Below are positions 35,335 through 47,200 of a stretch of DNA of 64,000 nucleotides, one piece after another. The position numbers and the translations under genes are program-made. The notes below the pieces were generated by a model, which ran no database searches, was not told the DNA's origin, and saw nothing but the letters and a program-made list of their open reading frames with translations. The first letter of the stretch is position 1. Each line of letters starts with the position of its first letter. The stretch is from Paramacrobiotus metropolitanus (lineage: Eukaryota > Tardigrada > Eutardigrada > Parachela > Macrobiotidae): positions 62,001-126,000 of the forward strand of contig NW_026570263.1 in NCBI RefSeq assembly GCF_019649055.1, in the 5' to 3' direction.

Positions 35335-36397
35335 TCAGTATCCACCGCCCTGGAGGAACGGAGCCGGCTCCAAAGGTCGCCGATGGCGATCGCGTCCGCG
35401 CTGCGGAAAATTCACTTCCTGGACGGTTCCCTCGTTCGTGCCGATCTCGCCAATATCGGCCAACGCTACAGTAGCGCAAAAAATAAAAAACAAACAGAGA
35501 ATTTTTTAGCGGTAGAATTAATGTCATTCTTGCGTTTGCGCCACACCGATAATCAAATCGTCGACGAAGAGCGGCGTATTAATAGGCGTTCTGGTTGAAC
35601 GGTTAGACACTGAGGCGGTATTTTCAGTTTTTTTACATACGAGTACTGTATCGATGCGATCGCAGTTACTACTGATTTAATGCCGGTTAAACAGTCTTTC
35701 AATACGAGCCTGCAACATTGTGTATCATGTAGAAGACCGTAGTGACGTGGTATGGCTTGGCTTCCCTGAATCTGGTCCACCAAATATCAGCTCACTATAG
35801 ACATGCTTGGTATATGTAGGTTTGTCTCGAAATTCTTTTTTAGTTCCCGCTATAGCACGCAGTGAAAAAGGCAAAGCAGAGCACTAAAAGGTGACGTACC
35901 TCCTAAGATTAGGAGTGACACTAAGGATTGTGGATGCTTTCTGCAGCGTTTTACAGTTAATCAGGAAATAAATTACCGGGCTGTACAAACGGAGATACAG
36001 GGCGCACAGTACAGGGTAGATGGTCCAAAAAAGTCCAGCAAGAAGTCATTTTTACTGTTTAAGTACAATCAGGGCAGGGTTGCAGGGACGCGTACCGAAC
36101 TCGATATCTAATTTGTATCGGTTATACGTACGAAAAATACATTTTTCTCGAATAAGCCTCACCTGCAGCCTGATCGTCATCGCGGTAGAATCGGGAGGGC
36201 CGGTTATAATCCCCATATGGCCGGAAGCGATTGTGTGGGGACACCTGGAACGTTACCGACTGGATGTTGCCTTCGTTCTCGCCCAGATAGTCGATATCGT
36301 TGAGGTCCATGCTCAACGGCGAACTGCTACTACCACCGGCAGCGCCGGGCGTCGGAAAGTACGGCAAAATCAGCGTCACTACAACCGTATATTTCAT
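35335..36397 (-). CDS. IG-motif secreted protein, paralogue 1
   Basis: Exons 36397-36163 and 35465-35335 join in phase to 121 residues. The N-terminus has a hydrophobic leader (MKYTVVVTLILPYF). The first exon holds a diverged unit (YLGENEGNIQSVTF). The second begins with the family motif LADIGEIGTNEG, then VQEVNFPQRGRDRHRRP. The same layout (a motif D-I-G-x-I-G-x-N-x-G, then [I/V]-x-x-[Y/V]-N-[F/Y]-x-x-R, in a last exon entered in phase 1) is found in the two genes upstream. No known domain was recognised. It is likely a secreted, basic, Gly/Asn-containing protein. The start lies 62 bp downstream of the stop of paralogue 2. Confidence 0.75.
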
Positions 36398-36458
36398 TTT
36401 ATATATGTACCATACGTCTATTCACAAAACTACCAGCGACCGTTCAAATGAAAGTCAG

Positions 36459-38361
36459 CTAACCGAAGCGTCGTCCGGCATCGATGCCAATCTGCCCGAT
36501 GCCCGGCGTCGCGGGCGGCTGCCCGATGTAGTTCTGCGAGATATCGCCGGTGTTGACGCCGATGGCTCCGATATCGGCCAGCGCTGCTGCAAAATGCACC
36601 GATGTGAACAGTAAAAAAATAGTATAACTGATAATTATGCGATGAAAATTATTTCCATTTCCACGTACGTATTCTCTAGTGTTGGGTAGTAAAAGTCCTT
36701 GCCAATATACTTATTTTTACTATCTGCTTTTGGAAGTTTACTTATTTTTACTTACTATTTAAAATTTCTCGGGACTTTTACTTACTTTTACTTACTATTT
36801 CAATTTTTCCAAGGACATTTACTTACTAAATTAAAGTAAATTTACTAAATAAATGTAATTAGGACTGAAAGTGTCGAATTGCGTTAGTTTCAAAGCGCTG
36901 AAAAGTACTGAAAATGGCGCAGAAAATTTTCTTATGCATTAATAGAGCTATACAGCCATGCAGGCGCATACTGAAAAGTAAATACTGCTGCTTTTTAGGG
37001 CGGTAGGCTGTCAGCCAACTACTGCGCACACTCACTTTACCTGCGAGAGGCGGCGGCTAACACGCCAATTTTACATAACGCTTGATAAAACGAATTAGTA
37101 AATAATTTAGTAATTGATTTTTATTTAGTCAACGCTAAACCTTAATATTTACTTACTTTTTACTATTCCGGCAGCACATTTACTTACTTTTACTTATTTT
37201 GTTTCCAAAACCTTACTATTTGCTAGACTTTTAATATTAGGCGGACTTTTACTAAGTAAATGGCCGTTATTTAATTTTATTTAGTAGCACAACACTAGTA
37301 TTCTCATAAAATTAAAAGTTTAATGTCAAATTCTGAAGCACCAATTTATTAAACAAATAATGAAATATCAAAATTCTAAAAAATTATATAAAAACAAAAT
37401 AAAAATATATAAAATATAAAAAAGTAAATAATATTATTAAATATAAATTCAGCCAGAATATTTGTGACCTATTTGCTGTGCCATGCTGCTGCATCAAAAT
37501 CGTCTTGTCACGAAAATCTGCGCACAGTCAGATAATGAAAGCGATGTGTGCCATTGTTTCTAATATTTGCCGAATCATTTTTTTGGCTGTGCCGGGATCG
37601 TTTTAACGTTTTAAGATAAGTAAAAGAATACCATCGCTGGGTATGTCGGCATCGTCCAGCACCCCCACGGCGTCTTCATCCCGGAAACGGCCGCGACCGC
37701 GCTCGGGGAATTTGACCATCTGCAGACAGCCGGTGCGCTGGCGATCCACGAAGTTGACGGTGTTGTACCGTCCACTGCCGTCCTTGAAGTTGACATCCTG
37801 AATACAGCCGCCCGGAGGGTTCTCCGGCAAAAAGGCAATATCGCCGCCTGCGTCGCGGAGAAATCACAAAATAATTAATCAGCCTCATGCTATACAGGTG
37901 TTTAATTTTCCACAATTTTATTTAATTCAAATATGATATTTAATTTTTTGCTCACGTATTTATATGCAGCTCACTTTAAATAAAACCACGTCTTTTAATA
38001 AAAAATAGTATTTAATAATAAATAATATTTATTAACGAAATAACAATTATTATTTTAATAAAAGTAAAATTAATAATTAATTACGAGAAGACTAATTAGT
38101 TTTTGTCAAAAGCGATTTCAATAAATATGCACTTTAATTTTTTACTGAGGAATAATTCATTCTAAATTAATAAATATCAGGTGAAACATAATATGCATGC
38201 AGTGTTTCACACTTCACGATACAAGCCAGAAAGAACACCAGCAAAAATTATTGGAAAAATACCGTTTACAGCAGCACTTGCCGTTGCTTACCCGCGATGG
38301 CGCGACCGTCACCCACGGCGAACAGCCAACCTAATACACCGGTGATAAATAACGCTCGCAT
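36459..38361 (-). CDS. IG-motif secreted protein, paralogue 2
   Basis: Exons 38361-38292, 37847-37632 and 36586-36459 join in phase to 137 residues. The signal peptide is MRALFITGVLGWLFAVGDG. Exon 2 holds two related halves, GGCIQDVNFKDGSGR and TGCLQMVKFPERGRGR, each with one Cys. Exon 3 begins LADIGAIGVNTG, then PGIGQIGIDAGRRFG to the stop. The halves of exon 2 resemble the Q-[D/E]-V-N-F part of the repeat in the sister genes. The intron between exons 2 and 3 carries a hAT-type MITE. Function is unknown. Confidence 0.75.
36677..37297. mobile_element. Non-autonomous hAT-type element (MITE)
   Basis: The 621-bp element starts tagtgttgggtagtaaaagt and ends ...caacacta. The termini are inverted (tagtgttg), and perfect 8-bp direct repeats GTATTCTC flank it at 36669-36676 and 37298-37305. 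An 8-bp duplication and a TAGTGTTG-type end are typical of the hAT superfamily. The inside is AT-rich with repeated ttacttactttt words and no transposase frame. It is inserted in an intron of IG-motif paralogue 2. Confidence 0.9.
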
Positions 38362-39117
38362 CTTTCCGGCGCCGACGTCTAAAAATCTCAGGAATCTTTA
38401 AAGAAAATCAAGGGCTTTATTAGAGCATTATTAAACTGATAAACTACTTTTGTGGTTGTACAAGTTACAAATCGGTGACTGACGACCGACCAAAAAATAA
38501 AATATAAATCAAGAGTTGCGCTACCAGGGCAATTTTTTGTACAGCATCCGGCTTTCCCTGTGTGCACTGTGCATTTGTATATCGCAACCGAAGTGTATCC
38601 GCAACTCGCACTGATGTAACAAGTCGCAAGGTCATCGGGTCACACACGCTCATGATCCGTTTTGCAGTACGGTTTTCCAGATGACCCTGATATGGTTTTT
38701 CTCCACAGTGCAATCTCATTCAGCGCCGATTCCATCCGGAATCGATCAAATCTTCTGTCCTGATTTCGTGTTATTTTTAATTTGTTAATTTTGGTGACCT
38801 TTGCTAATTTGAATTTACCGGTAATGTGGAACGCAGAATCACGAATCAGTCATGATCTTCTTTTTCTTCTGCATTTCCCTGACAAACAAACGCTTGCGCT
38901 TTGCATTTTCGTTGCTGCTCATATACGCTTTAATATAACATCATTTTTATATAAGTATTACTAATAAAAGTTTTGGGAAAACTTCCGAGACCAGACAATC
39001 AAGGCTTAAAAGCCGCTTAATGCTTAATAAGTTAATATAGTCCCAAACAAATAAACGGCGAATTCTTGTGGATCGCGTTGCCAGTGCCGCGGAGCAGTCC
39101 GTGGTGGAGACGCGCGA
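38362..39117. other. Intergenic between IG-motif paralogues 2 and 3
   Basis: No exon seen. The promoter of paralogue 2 is expected near 38400-38500. Confidence 0.5.
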
Positions 39118-40472
39118 TCACCAAATGGGATAGCGATGACGGCGATGGCCGTATCGCTGCTTGAAGTTGTACTCCGTGATCTGGCCGTTGTTAATCCCGA
39201 TCTCCCCGATGTCGTTCTGCTGAGCGGGCTGGTCGTCGCTGCTAGCTACAAAAGATATCGTAAAGATCACACCGGCATTTCTTAAGCACAGACTGTATAT
39301 TGCTAGAATTATGTTCGAATTTTCATGATCTTTATGGCAGACAACTTTACAGTAATAATCTGATTGTATGGGTAGTTATTCCGTTCTCGTTAAATCGTAA
39401 TGTGAGTGTTGTATAAAGCAGTTGGCTTACCGGCCACGTCATCGGCGTCGTAATAGGGCCGCGGACCGTAGATGCCGGGATAGCCGGCGCTGCGGTATTT
39501 CTGCTTGTAGTTGTACTCCTTGATCAGACCGTTGTTAATCCCGATCGTCCCGATATCGTCCACTGCAGTTAAATACATACGCTTTTAATTAACCGGCACA
39601 GAATCAATTGATACTGATGGCAGGCGTTGGATAATTAATTATCGGTAATGCGTAATTGAAAAATTTGTGGTTATTATTTCAAATATGTATCTGATGTATA
39701 TTATGTACTTGTCAAATTAATAGCATTATATATATAAAAATCTACTCATGTTTAACTAATGTTAAAGATGTTTAACGCATCAACTAACCCATCGAATTTT
39801 CATCCGCTTGGTTACCATCCCCGGAAACGCTTTCATCATCTGCAAATAAAAGAAATTATTCTTACGCATGCGCTGCAGCATTTCGAGCTGAAACTCATGT
39901 TAATTTAAATGGCACTTTCGTTGACGATACACTTTGTGGTAAACAGGTACACGTGTAAACAGCGGTATTATTTCAACTCCTTTTTTATTTCCGTTTTTTG
40001 GGTTTTTAAATTTGTTATAATTTTTTTTAATTTTTTAATGCCGGCTAGTTATTTTGAATTTAGTGAATTTAGTTATGTTGAATTTAGTGGCTTACTTTGT
40101 GTCACGATGAGAATTCGTGGTCTATCCGCCACATCAGTATTGCTATCAATGTCAATACCTGCAAACACCATACAGAAAAATTATGTTAAATTCGGATCTC
40201 TTTATAGTCGGATCTTTTAAACGAGATACGATTTTTTTTTTTATATGTATCAAAGTTTTATATTAGAAAAATTACGATATGAAGAGATCTTTGAATTTGC
40301 AGCAAAACAGACAACACGCTAGAAACGAAGACGAAACAACACTTGCAACAATTCACTGACCGGCGTCTCCCGGGAGGAAAGTCTGCGAAACACGGCCGGG
40401 ATTGAAACCGATCACGCCGATCTCGGCGCTGACGCCGACCAACACCATCAAACACGCTAAAGACCCCAACAT
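39118..40472 (-). CDS. IG-motif secreted protein, paralogue 3
   Basis: Five exons join in phase to 161 residues: 40472-40361, 40158-40096, 39839-39789, 39562-39431 and 39245-39118. The signal peptide is MLGSLACLMVLVGVSA. Directly after the likely cleavage site comes EIGVIGFNPGRVSQ. An acidic spacer (IDIDSNTDVADRP, DDESVSGDGNQADEN) follows, then two full units: DDIGTIGINNGLIKEYNYKQ with KYRS, and NDIGEIGINNGQITEYNFKQ with RYGHRRHRYPIW. A Tyr/Pro/Gly run (GYPGIYGPRPYYD) lies between them. The clean repeat units define the family consensus best. Function is unknown; Tyr, Gly and Arg content would suit a structural extracellular protein. Confidence 0.78.
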
Positions 40473-41595
40473 AGTGATGACCTTTTGATAAATCTGCAGT
40501 AAAATTAGTCAGAATATTCTGCGTAAGAAAATGCAGTTAAAGGAACGCATTTGCTCTGCTGCAAGAAGGATTTATAGGCTACTTCACCAGGATGCACAAC
40601 GCTTTTTCTGTGCGACTGTCAGTATATACGAGGATTCTACTCTGTATGGCGGCATCAAACTGTTATCAAGGTCAACGTATCCTATTGCGCAAATCAACGT
40701 ATTGCGCAAATTAACAGGAGACTGAAAATCAATGCTGTATTAAAACAGAAAATAATTCTTTAATATATAATATGGTTTTGCGACTTACGCTGGAAATTAA
40801 GAATTATTGGTTCCTTTGCTTGGCTTTGTTAGTAATACGTTTTACACTATCCGGCGACAATGGTCAGTTACAAATGACTGTACGGAAGAAAACAAATTAG
40901 ACGAAAATTATTGCGATTTAGAACGATAAATTTTCTTACGATCCGAATAATAATTTTATTCGTGTTGATATTTTTTTATCTGAAATTCTTGTAAACAATA
41001 TTCCAGAAACGTTGTCAGATGTTCTAAAGACAAAAAAGTTGCTTAATAATTTATCAAAGCCTTATCAAACGGGAACAGCAAGTATGTTATTCATCGGCAT
41101 GAATGCCACGCGGCGGGAACTGCAGGTACATTTTGTTGACAAGACACACAAGAGGCCAACGGCGCCATTAGCATAAACAAACAGCGCTCCATCCTCCGTC
41201 GATTGTCACCCGATCCGCAGACTTCATCTGCGCATGCCGACAGCGCAGGAGCCGGTGATTTCCGGTTGTGACAGGTTCAATGCTATCAACCGGCGATCAA
41301 ATTTCTCCCGGTCACTTAGTAAAGACTCTGTCGGCTGAAGAAGCGGAAGATACGTGATCATATTGCATCAGTTCCCTTTACTTATGTCGCATAGAACGAA
41401 GCCTCATGATTTCAAGGTTGCATCACACTCTTTATGTATGAATATGTACATGTCATAATGTACTAAATTCTTCCCACTTTTTTGGGATATGTCCAAGTCA
41501 TAAAAATTTGAAATTATAACATATATTTTCTAAGTAGAACCTTTACGTAATACTTATATGGTTGTGCAGAAATTCGGCATTCTGTTAGCGAAAAA
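40473..41595. other. Intergenic, divergent promoter region
   Basis: Paralogue 3 (minus) and the GPCR (plus) are transcribed away from here. No exon was recognised. A possible acceptor (gttgtgcag) at about 41570 hints at a 5' UTR intron for the GPCR. Confidence 0.45.
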
Positions 41596-42972
41596 ATGAA
41601 TTCTTCCTATTTATTTTCGGTCCAATATCTCAACGTCACCATCGAAGACCCGGAATTTCTCGGCTGGACATTCTACCCGGCCGCTAAACTCTTCCTCCTA
41701 ATCACCGGGATTATTTTCAACGCCGCGTGCCTCTTCCTCTCCCTGACCACCCCCTCCTTCCGCAACGCCTTCGCAGTGTACCTCCTGGCGGTGTTATCCA
41801 GCAATTTATTAACCCTCTTAATCTACTATCCTTTATCCATCATCCAGGACCTGTACTCCCAATGGCCTCTTAACCACGCCCTCTGCGGCGTGCTCCTCTA
41901 CGGAAATCTGGTGAGCCGCAGTCTCTGTCTCCATTTTCACGGTTTAATTACCCTCAACCGCTACTGGGCGATCCTGGCGCCCTTATCCTACCGCGTCCAC
42001 CACGCCCCGGCCACCGCCGTGACCTTTTGTGGGGTGAGCGCCCTGTACCTCCACGCCACCGAGGTCACGGCTATCGTTTTGGATTTCCGACTGCGGCGCT
42101 GGAGTATCGAGCAGGTGACGAAAAACCCAGTACGATAGGAATAATTACCGTAATAATCTGTTCTACCGACCTTGCTCAACGACAGAGTATGAGCTAATAA
42201 TCTCAATAGGGCTTATACTGTGTATACTTGTATAGCTAACAATTGTAGGTCTACGAATCTACGCAAACGAGAATTTGCAGCTCCGAAGCCGATTTTTAAC
42301 CGAGACCGCAAATATCAGATGAGACGCAGAACGTGTAGAAAGTTTAGAAAACAAAAACACAACCCAAAATAACAGAGAACATTCTAGAACGCACACTAAA
42401 GTAAGTACGAGTAAAAAAGCCGTAGAGTACGTACTAACTGGCTCCAGTATGCAACATTTTACAGCACGGAGGAAGTGTTGTTATAAATTATTCCTGGTAC
42501 TAAGTTTGCTTGTCCCGTGATGCTAGTTAATAAGGGATAGAAAATTATTTTTTCGTCGCAGGCGAATTGCTATCTGGACGTGATGGCGCAGCGCGTGTAC
42601 ATCGGGGTGATCTACGCGGTGAACTACGGCGTGGCGCTGCTGGTCATTGCGGCGTACCCCTACGTGTTGTGGACGCATGTCCGCCAGAAGCGGAAGGTCG
42701 TCGGGGCGGAGGTGCAGCGCGGTGCCGGGTGGGGCTTAGCCATTACCTTGCTAACGGGGAGCGTACTGGTGTGTTGGGTGCCCCACGGGATCATGATGTT
42801 CGTGCTGTTTGTGCGGGAGGAGTCGGCGCAGTTGACGGGCTGGGAGGTGGCCTGGCTGCTAAATATGCTGCAGCCGCTGCTGGATCCGTTGATCTTTTTT
42901 GGGACGGTGGAGCCGGTCCGGGAGAATTTGTTGGGGAGATGGCGCAGGTTGAGAAAGGCCTTGGCTGCTTAA
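41596..42972 (+). CDS. Rhodopsin-like GPCR, orphan
   Basis: Two exons (41596-42114 and 42562-42972), joined in phase 0, give 309 residues. Seven hydrophobic segments are visible, four in exon 1 and three in exon 2. An N-glycosylation site (NVT) lies in the short N-terminus. The TM3 end reads LNRYWAIL, where Asn replaces the usual Asp or Glu of the D-R-Y motif. TM6 has CWVPHGIMMF (C-W-x-P), and TM7 ends LLDPLIFF (D-P-x-x-F for N-P-x-x-Y). It acts in the plasma membrane, presumably coupling an extracellular ligand to G proteins; the ligand is unknown. The start context aaaaaATG is good. The short loops suggest an invertebrate lineage-specific orphan receptor. Confidence 0.85.
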
Positions 42973-44223
42973 TTCTTTGCAAAAACGGTATTTATCCGAG
43001 ATACCTTTTAATTATCGTTATTTCGTTTTCATGCTACTACTGTACATGTGTTGTTTCTCATTTTTTCGATTACATTTTTAGTTTTCTTCTTTTTTTGCAA
43101 TCTATGTACAATAATTTCTCCATTTTGATCTCTCTTTTCCTTATTTTTTCGTTATTTTTCATCAGTTCCACTTTCTGTTATTTTTAAATTTTCATTCATT
43201 TTACGTTTCAACTATGGCTTTATATTTCTTCGAAGCCATTATTCTTTCGTAATAGTAAAAATAATTGTTCTGCCAAACTGAAGTGGCAACTGAATTTCCG
43301 GTTATGTACAGATTTGTATAGTACTCACAGTCAGTACGTACTCTGTTTTTGTGCTTTGCTTCAAAACTATTTTGGCTAAATCCCTCTCCGGAAATATTTA
43401 AATTAGATGCATTCCATTCCGATGTTGTTTTGCTCGAATATTTGCCAGTTTTTTATCGTGATCGAGTGAAATAAGTACAAGCATAAAAGCGCCGCCAAAA
43501 ATATGTTTTGTACATACTTAGGTACCTTGTACATACATAATTATGCAGGTACCTCATACATGTAACGAACACGTAGATACATACATAAGCCGATAAATGC
43601 AAAGGGTGTGTTTTGCACATTTTGTCGGTATTCGGTGCTCACGTGAGCATAATACACGCATCGGTTTACTGCATCCAAAAGCCGGTACACGACAGCAGCC
43701 GACGGAAGGCAGCCTAACCCAACCGGAAATCCAGCAGGGCAACTTTACTGCTTACGTTACTGTACCGCTGAAATCTTGCTTGGGCTGGATGCGCAGTATA
43801 CTCGCCATACTGCAGCGTCTGTGCATCGTTTCGCTGTTTATTTATTTTCCCGGCGACAATCAGCTGAATAGCGTGGGAAGAGCGCGACGGTGAATGGCGG
43901 ACTGCTGCGTGAGCAGTCTCAACATCCTCGCCAGACTGCCGCGATCTATGGGCTTGTTGATTTACACGTTTCGTATGCAAATCGCCGGAATGCGACGAGC
44001 GCAGCGCCGTGGTCCAGGAAATAACTTGCCTGTACATGACGACATAATACATCAAAATCATTCGCCAGTGCGTTGTTTCTGTCCAGGGTGACTATTATTT
44101 CCGCTAGCTACTGATACCGGATTATCAAGTATAACACCACTATGTTCCTTTTACGGTTGATTCGGCAATTTTGCTAGCCATCGTCCTCTCTTTATAACCA
44201 GCAACGGACACACCATCTGCGAC
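42973..44223. other. Intergenic, no gene seen
   Basis: T-rich sequence follows the GPCR stop. Beyond that only short frames are present. The promoter of the SLC26 gene is expected near 44100-44200 (a ctttataacc stretch at about 44190 is a weak TATA-like match). Confidence 0.45.
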
Positions 44224-47200
44224 ATGTCGGAATCACCGCCGTTGCAGATGCGGGAAACCCCGGCACGGGATGGCACCCCGTCGCAGATGTCCGGTGAGTA
44301 TCATCACATGATACTTGTATTGATGATGCCGGCGGTGCGTAATTTGCTGGGTTAGTGATTGCGTTCGTCCTAGAGCACGGCGAGAATCCGGGCCCGGCGC
44401 AGTCGACCAGCAGTGATTCGGCGCACCGGGCCAGTCTGACCTCGTCGGTACTGGAGATCTACGGGGAATACGGCCGGCCCATCAAGATGACCCGCCAGAT
44501 GCTGCTCTCCAAAATTAGGTCCATGTTCTTTGCGTATAATTAACTCTACAGCCTTGTTTCAGATTATACGAAGGCTTTTACATTATTTATTACGGCACGT
44601 ACAGTATTAATTAAGTTTCGAATAAGGTAAGGGTTTATTTATGTGGACGCCAACTTTTACGGAATACATTAACTGTGGTGTCCTGATTAATAAGGAGTAC
44701 ATTTGCTGTAACATGTTCGGCACTGATTAAACAATGACGATTCTGCTGCGTGGTGTGCACTGTGCAGACGCTTCCTGCACCAGCGTGTGTACGGATTCAG
44801 TGTCCCGCTGGGCCGACGCTACACGGCCTTCTTCCCGCTGGTCGCGCAGCTGCAGCATTACGAGTGGTCGTGGTTAATGTGGGATGTCCTGGCTGGGATC
44901 ATCGTCGGCATGATACAGTTTACGCAAGGTATACGACCACCCAGTACATATGTCTAATATTATGGAATATTATACATTACAAGTAGTACAACCTATATTT
45001 ATAATAAAGACATCACATTTTTGTACTTGCCTGTAGGTAATTAGCTGTTAATTACAGGCAGCTCTAAATGGGACCTTTATGGCATGAATTATTTCCAGTT
45101 ATTTTGATAGGTTTATATCAATAATTATTATACATATTATCATATACAGTAACTGTATGTCCACATTGTCCAGCAATGCTTGACGTGAATCGTACAGCAA
45201 ACTCCAAATACTCGTAGTTTGCAGGCCGTGTACATCTGTACGACAGCAAGACGACACTGGACAGTTTGTGTTATGCTTTCTGCAGTGTTCGGTAACTCGC
45301 AGACGGCGCTGATCCGGCAGTGGCACGGCACGTACATCCTGCTGTTCCCCGGCCTGATCTACGCCTTCATGGCCTCCTCGCCGCACAACTCCGTCGGCGG
45401 CATGAGCATCGTGGTGGCCACGCTCAGCGTCTCCTTCATGCAGATCCAGGACGCCTACTACCCCAACGAGATGCGCGACGGCCGCAAGATGACGGCCGCC
45501 GAGCAGTTCGACCTCCATCTCAGCATGGGACCCGGCATCGCCCTTGTGGCCGGCTGCTTCCAGGTACGAGGACAAGTGCGTATGGATAAGTGGAAAATTA
45601 GTTTATCAAGTTAATTTATCCATTTTATAATTTAACGGGCACATCTAGAAATTAGTTACGTGCAGGTTTTATAACACTGTACTACAGTGTACAGTGTTAT
45701 AAAATATACCTCCTAACCATAAGCGCATTTACCAATGCACGCACCAGTAAAAGAATTGCCCGGTTTTTCCCATGCATCGAAATTGTTTTGCAATGGTTTG
45801 CCTGCCTCGGCATATCCTAAACGTGTGTAACTAACTGCACGGGAAAGCAGGATACCCTATTATGAAAGCGATGCAGAGTAAACCGAGGCGAATTGGCCGT
45901 TTCGCCTAAACGGTTAATCCAGTTATTGCTCCAAGTGTGTGTATCCAAATTCAAAGTGCCGCTAAAGAACATGATTACTAGACATGAAATATTGTAGAGT
46001 GATGGCTTCACGTACGGGATATGTGCAGACTACCATATTTGCCTTAACGGCCAGTCGTACATACAGTTTTCTTAGATTTGTCAGTTGTTCGAAACAGCTA
46101 CTATAAGATTTTTTTTATTGAAAAGTTGCAAGTTTAGTAATTTTTTATTGAATTTTATTTCATAAAATAAAGGTACATCACAGACCAAAAATAGTTAGTC
46201 ACGATTCACAACCAGCTATCACGTGAACGGTGTTTGCAAAATTTTTGTCATGTGGACCAGCGCAGAGAATACCGTGTTTCTGATTTCCGGTATACAAATC
46301 CGCCGTTCGAAAACTGCCCCAAACGTGAACAGCGCCGAAGAATGCATTGTGCCCTGAGTGTCTTCTGAATTTCTGCCGGTTAATTAGGTGGTGCTGGGCA
46401 TGTTCAAGCTGGGCTTCCTCTCGGCCATCCTCTCGCCCAACGTCATCCAGCCCTTCTCCATCGCCTGCTTCCTGCAGTCCATCTGCTCCAAGATCCTCAC
46501 CTCCTTCGGCCTGCCGCGGCTCATCCACTTCGGCTACGCCAAACACTTTAGAGTATGTTTTCCATCGCAAATAAACATCTCATTAAGCGGCTTTTTACAA
46601 ACGTCCGTCTAACCAACAGGACATCATCTACTTCCTGAAGAACCTGGACAACATCAACGGCTACGCGGTGCTCCTCTCCCTGTCCATGGCCTCCATCGTC
46701 CTGTGCTTCCGGGAATTCCTCCAGCCCCGCCTGTACACCGCCTACCGCGTAGTAGTCCCCATTGAGTTCATCCTCTTCGTCATCTACTGCGGCCTGAGCT
46801 ACTGCTTCGACTTTGAGAAGCGCTACAACATCTCGGTGGTGGGCAACTACAGCTACGGCTTCCTGCAGCCGGCCGTGCCCGACTTCACCTATGGCTGGGA
46901 TATGCTCTTCGCCGGCATCGTCATGGCTATCGTCTCCTACACGGTGACGCTGGAGTCGGCCAACGTGCTGGCGCAGAAGAACGGCGACCAGATCTCGCCC
47001 AATCAGGAGCTGCTTGCGCTGGGGTCCGCCCACATTTTCGGCTCATTCTTTACGTGTATCCCGGTGGCGGCATCCGTGGGGCGGGGCCAGGTTAATCAGG
47101 CCATTGGCAGTCATTCGCAGATTTCGACGCTGGTGGCCTGTCTTTTTGCTTTCTTCCTCGTGGAGTTTGCCGGACCGGGGATTGCTTATCTGCCGACAGT

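Noticed and set aside
42567-43187. 206-codon frame over the second GPCR exon
   Set aside because: A different frame of the same exon carries TM5-TM7. This one is a shadow that runs on into the 3' flank.
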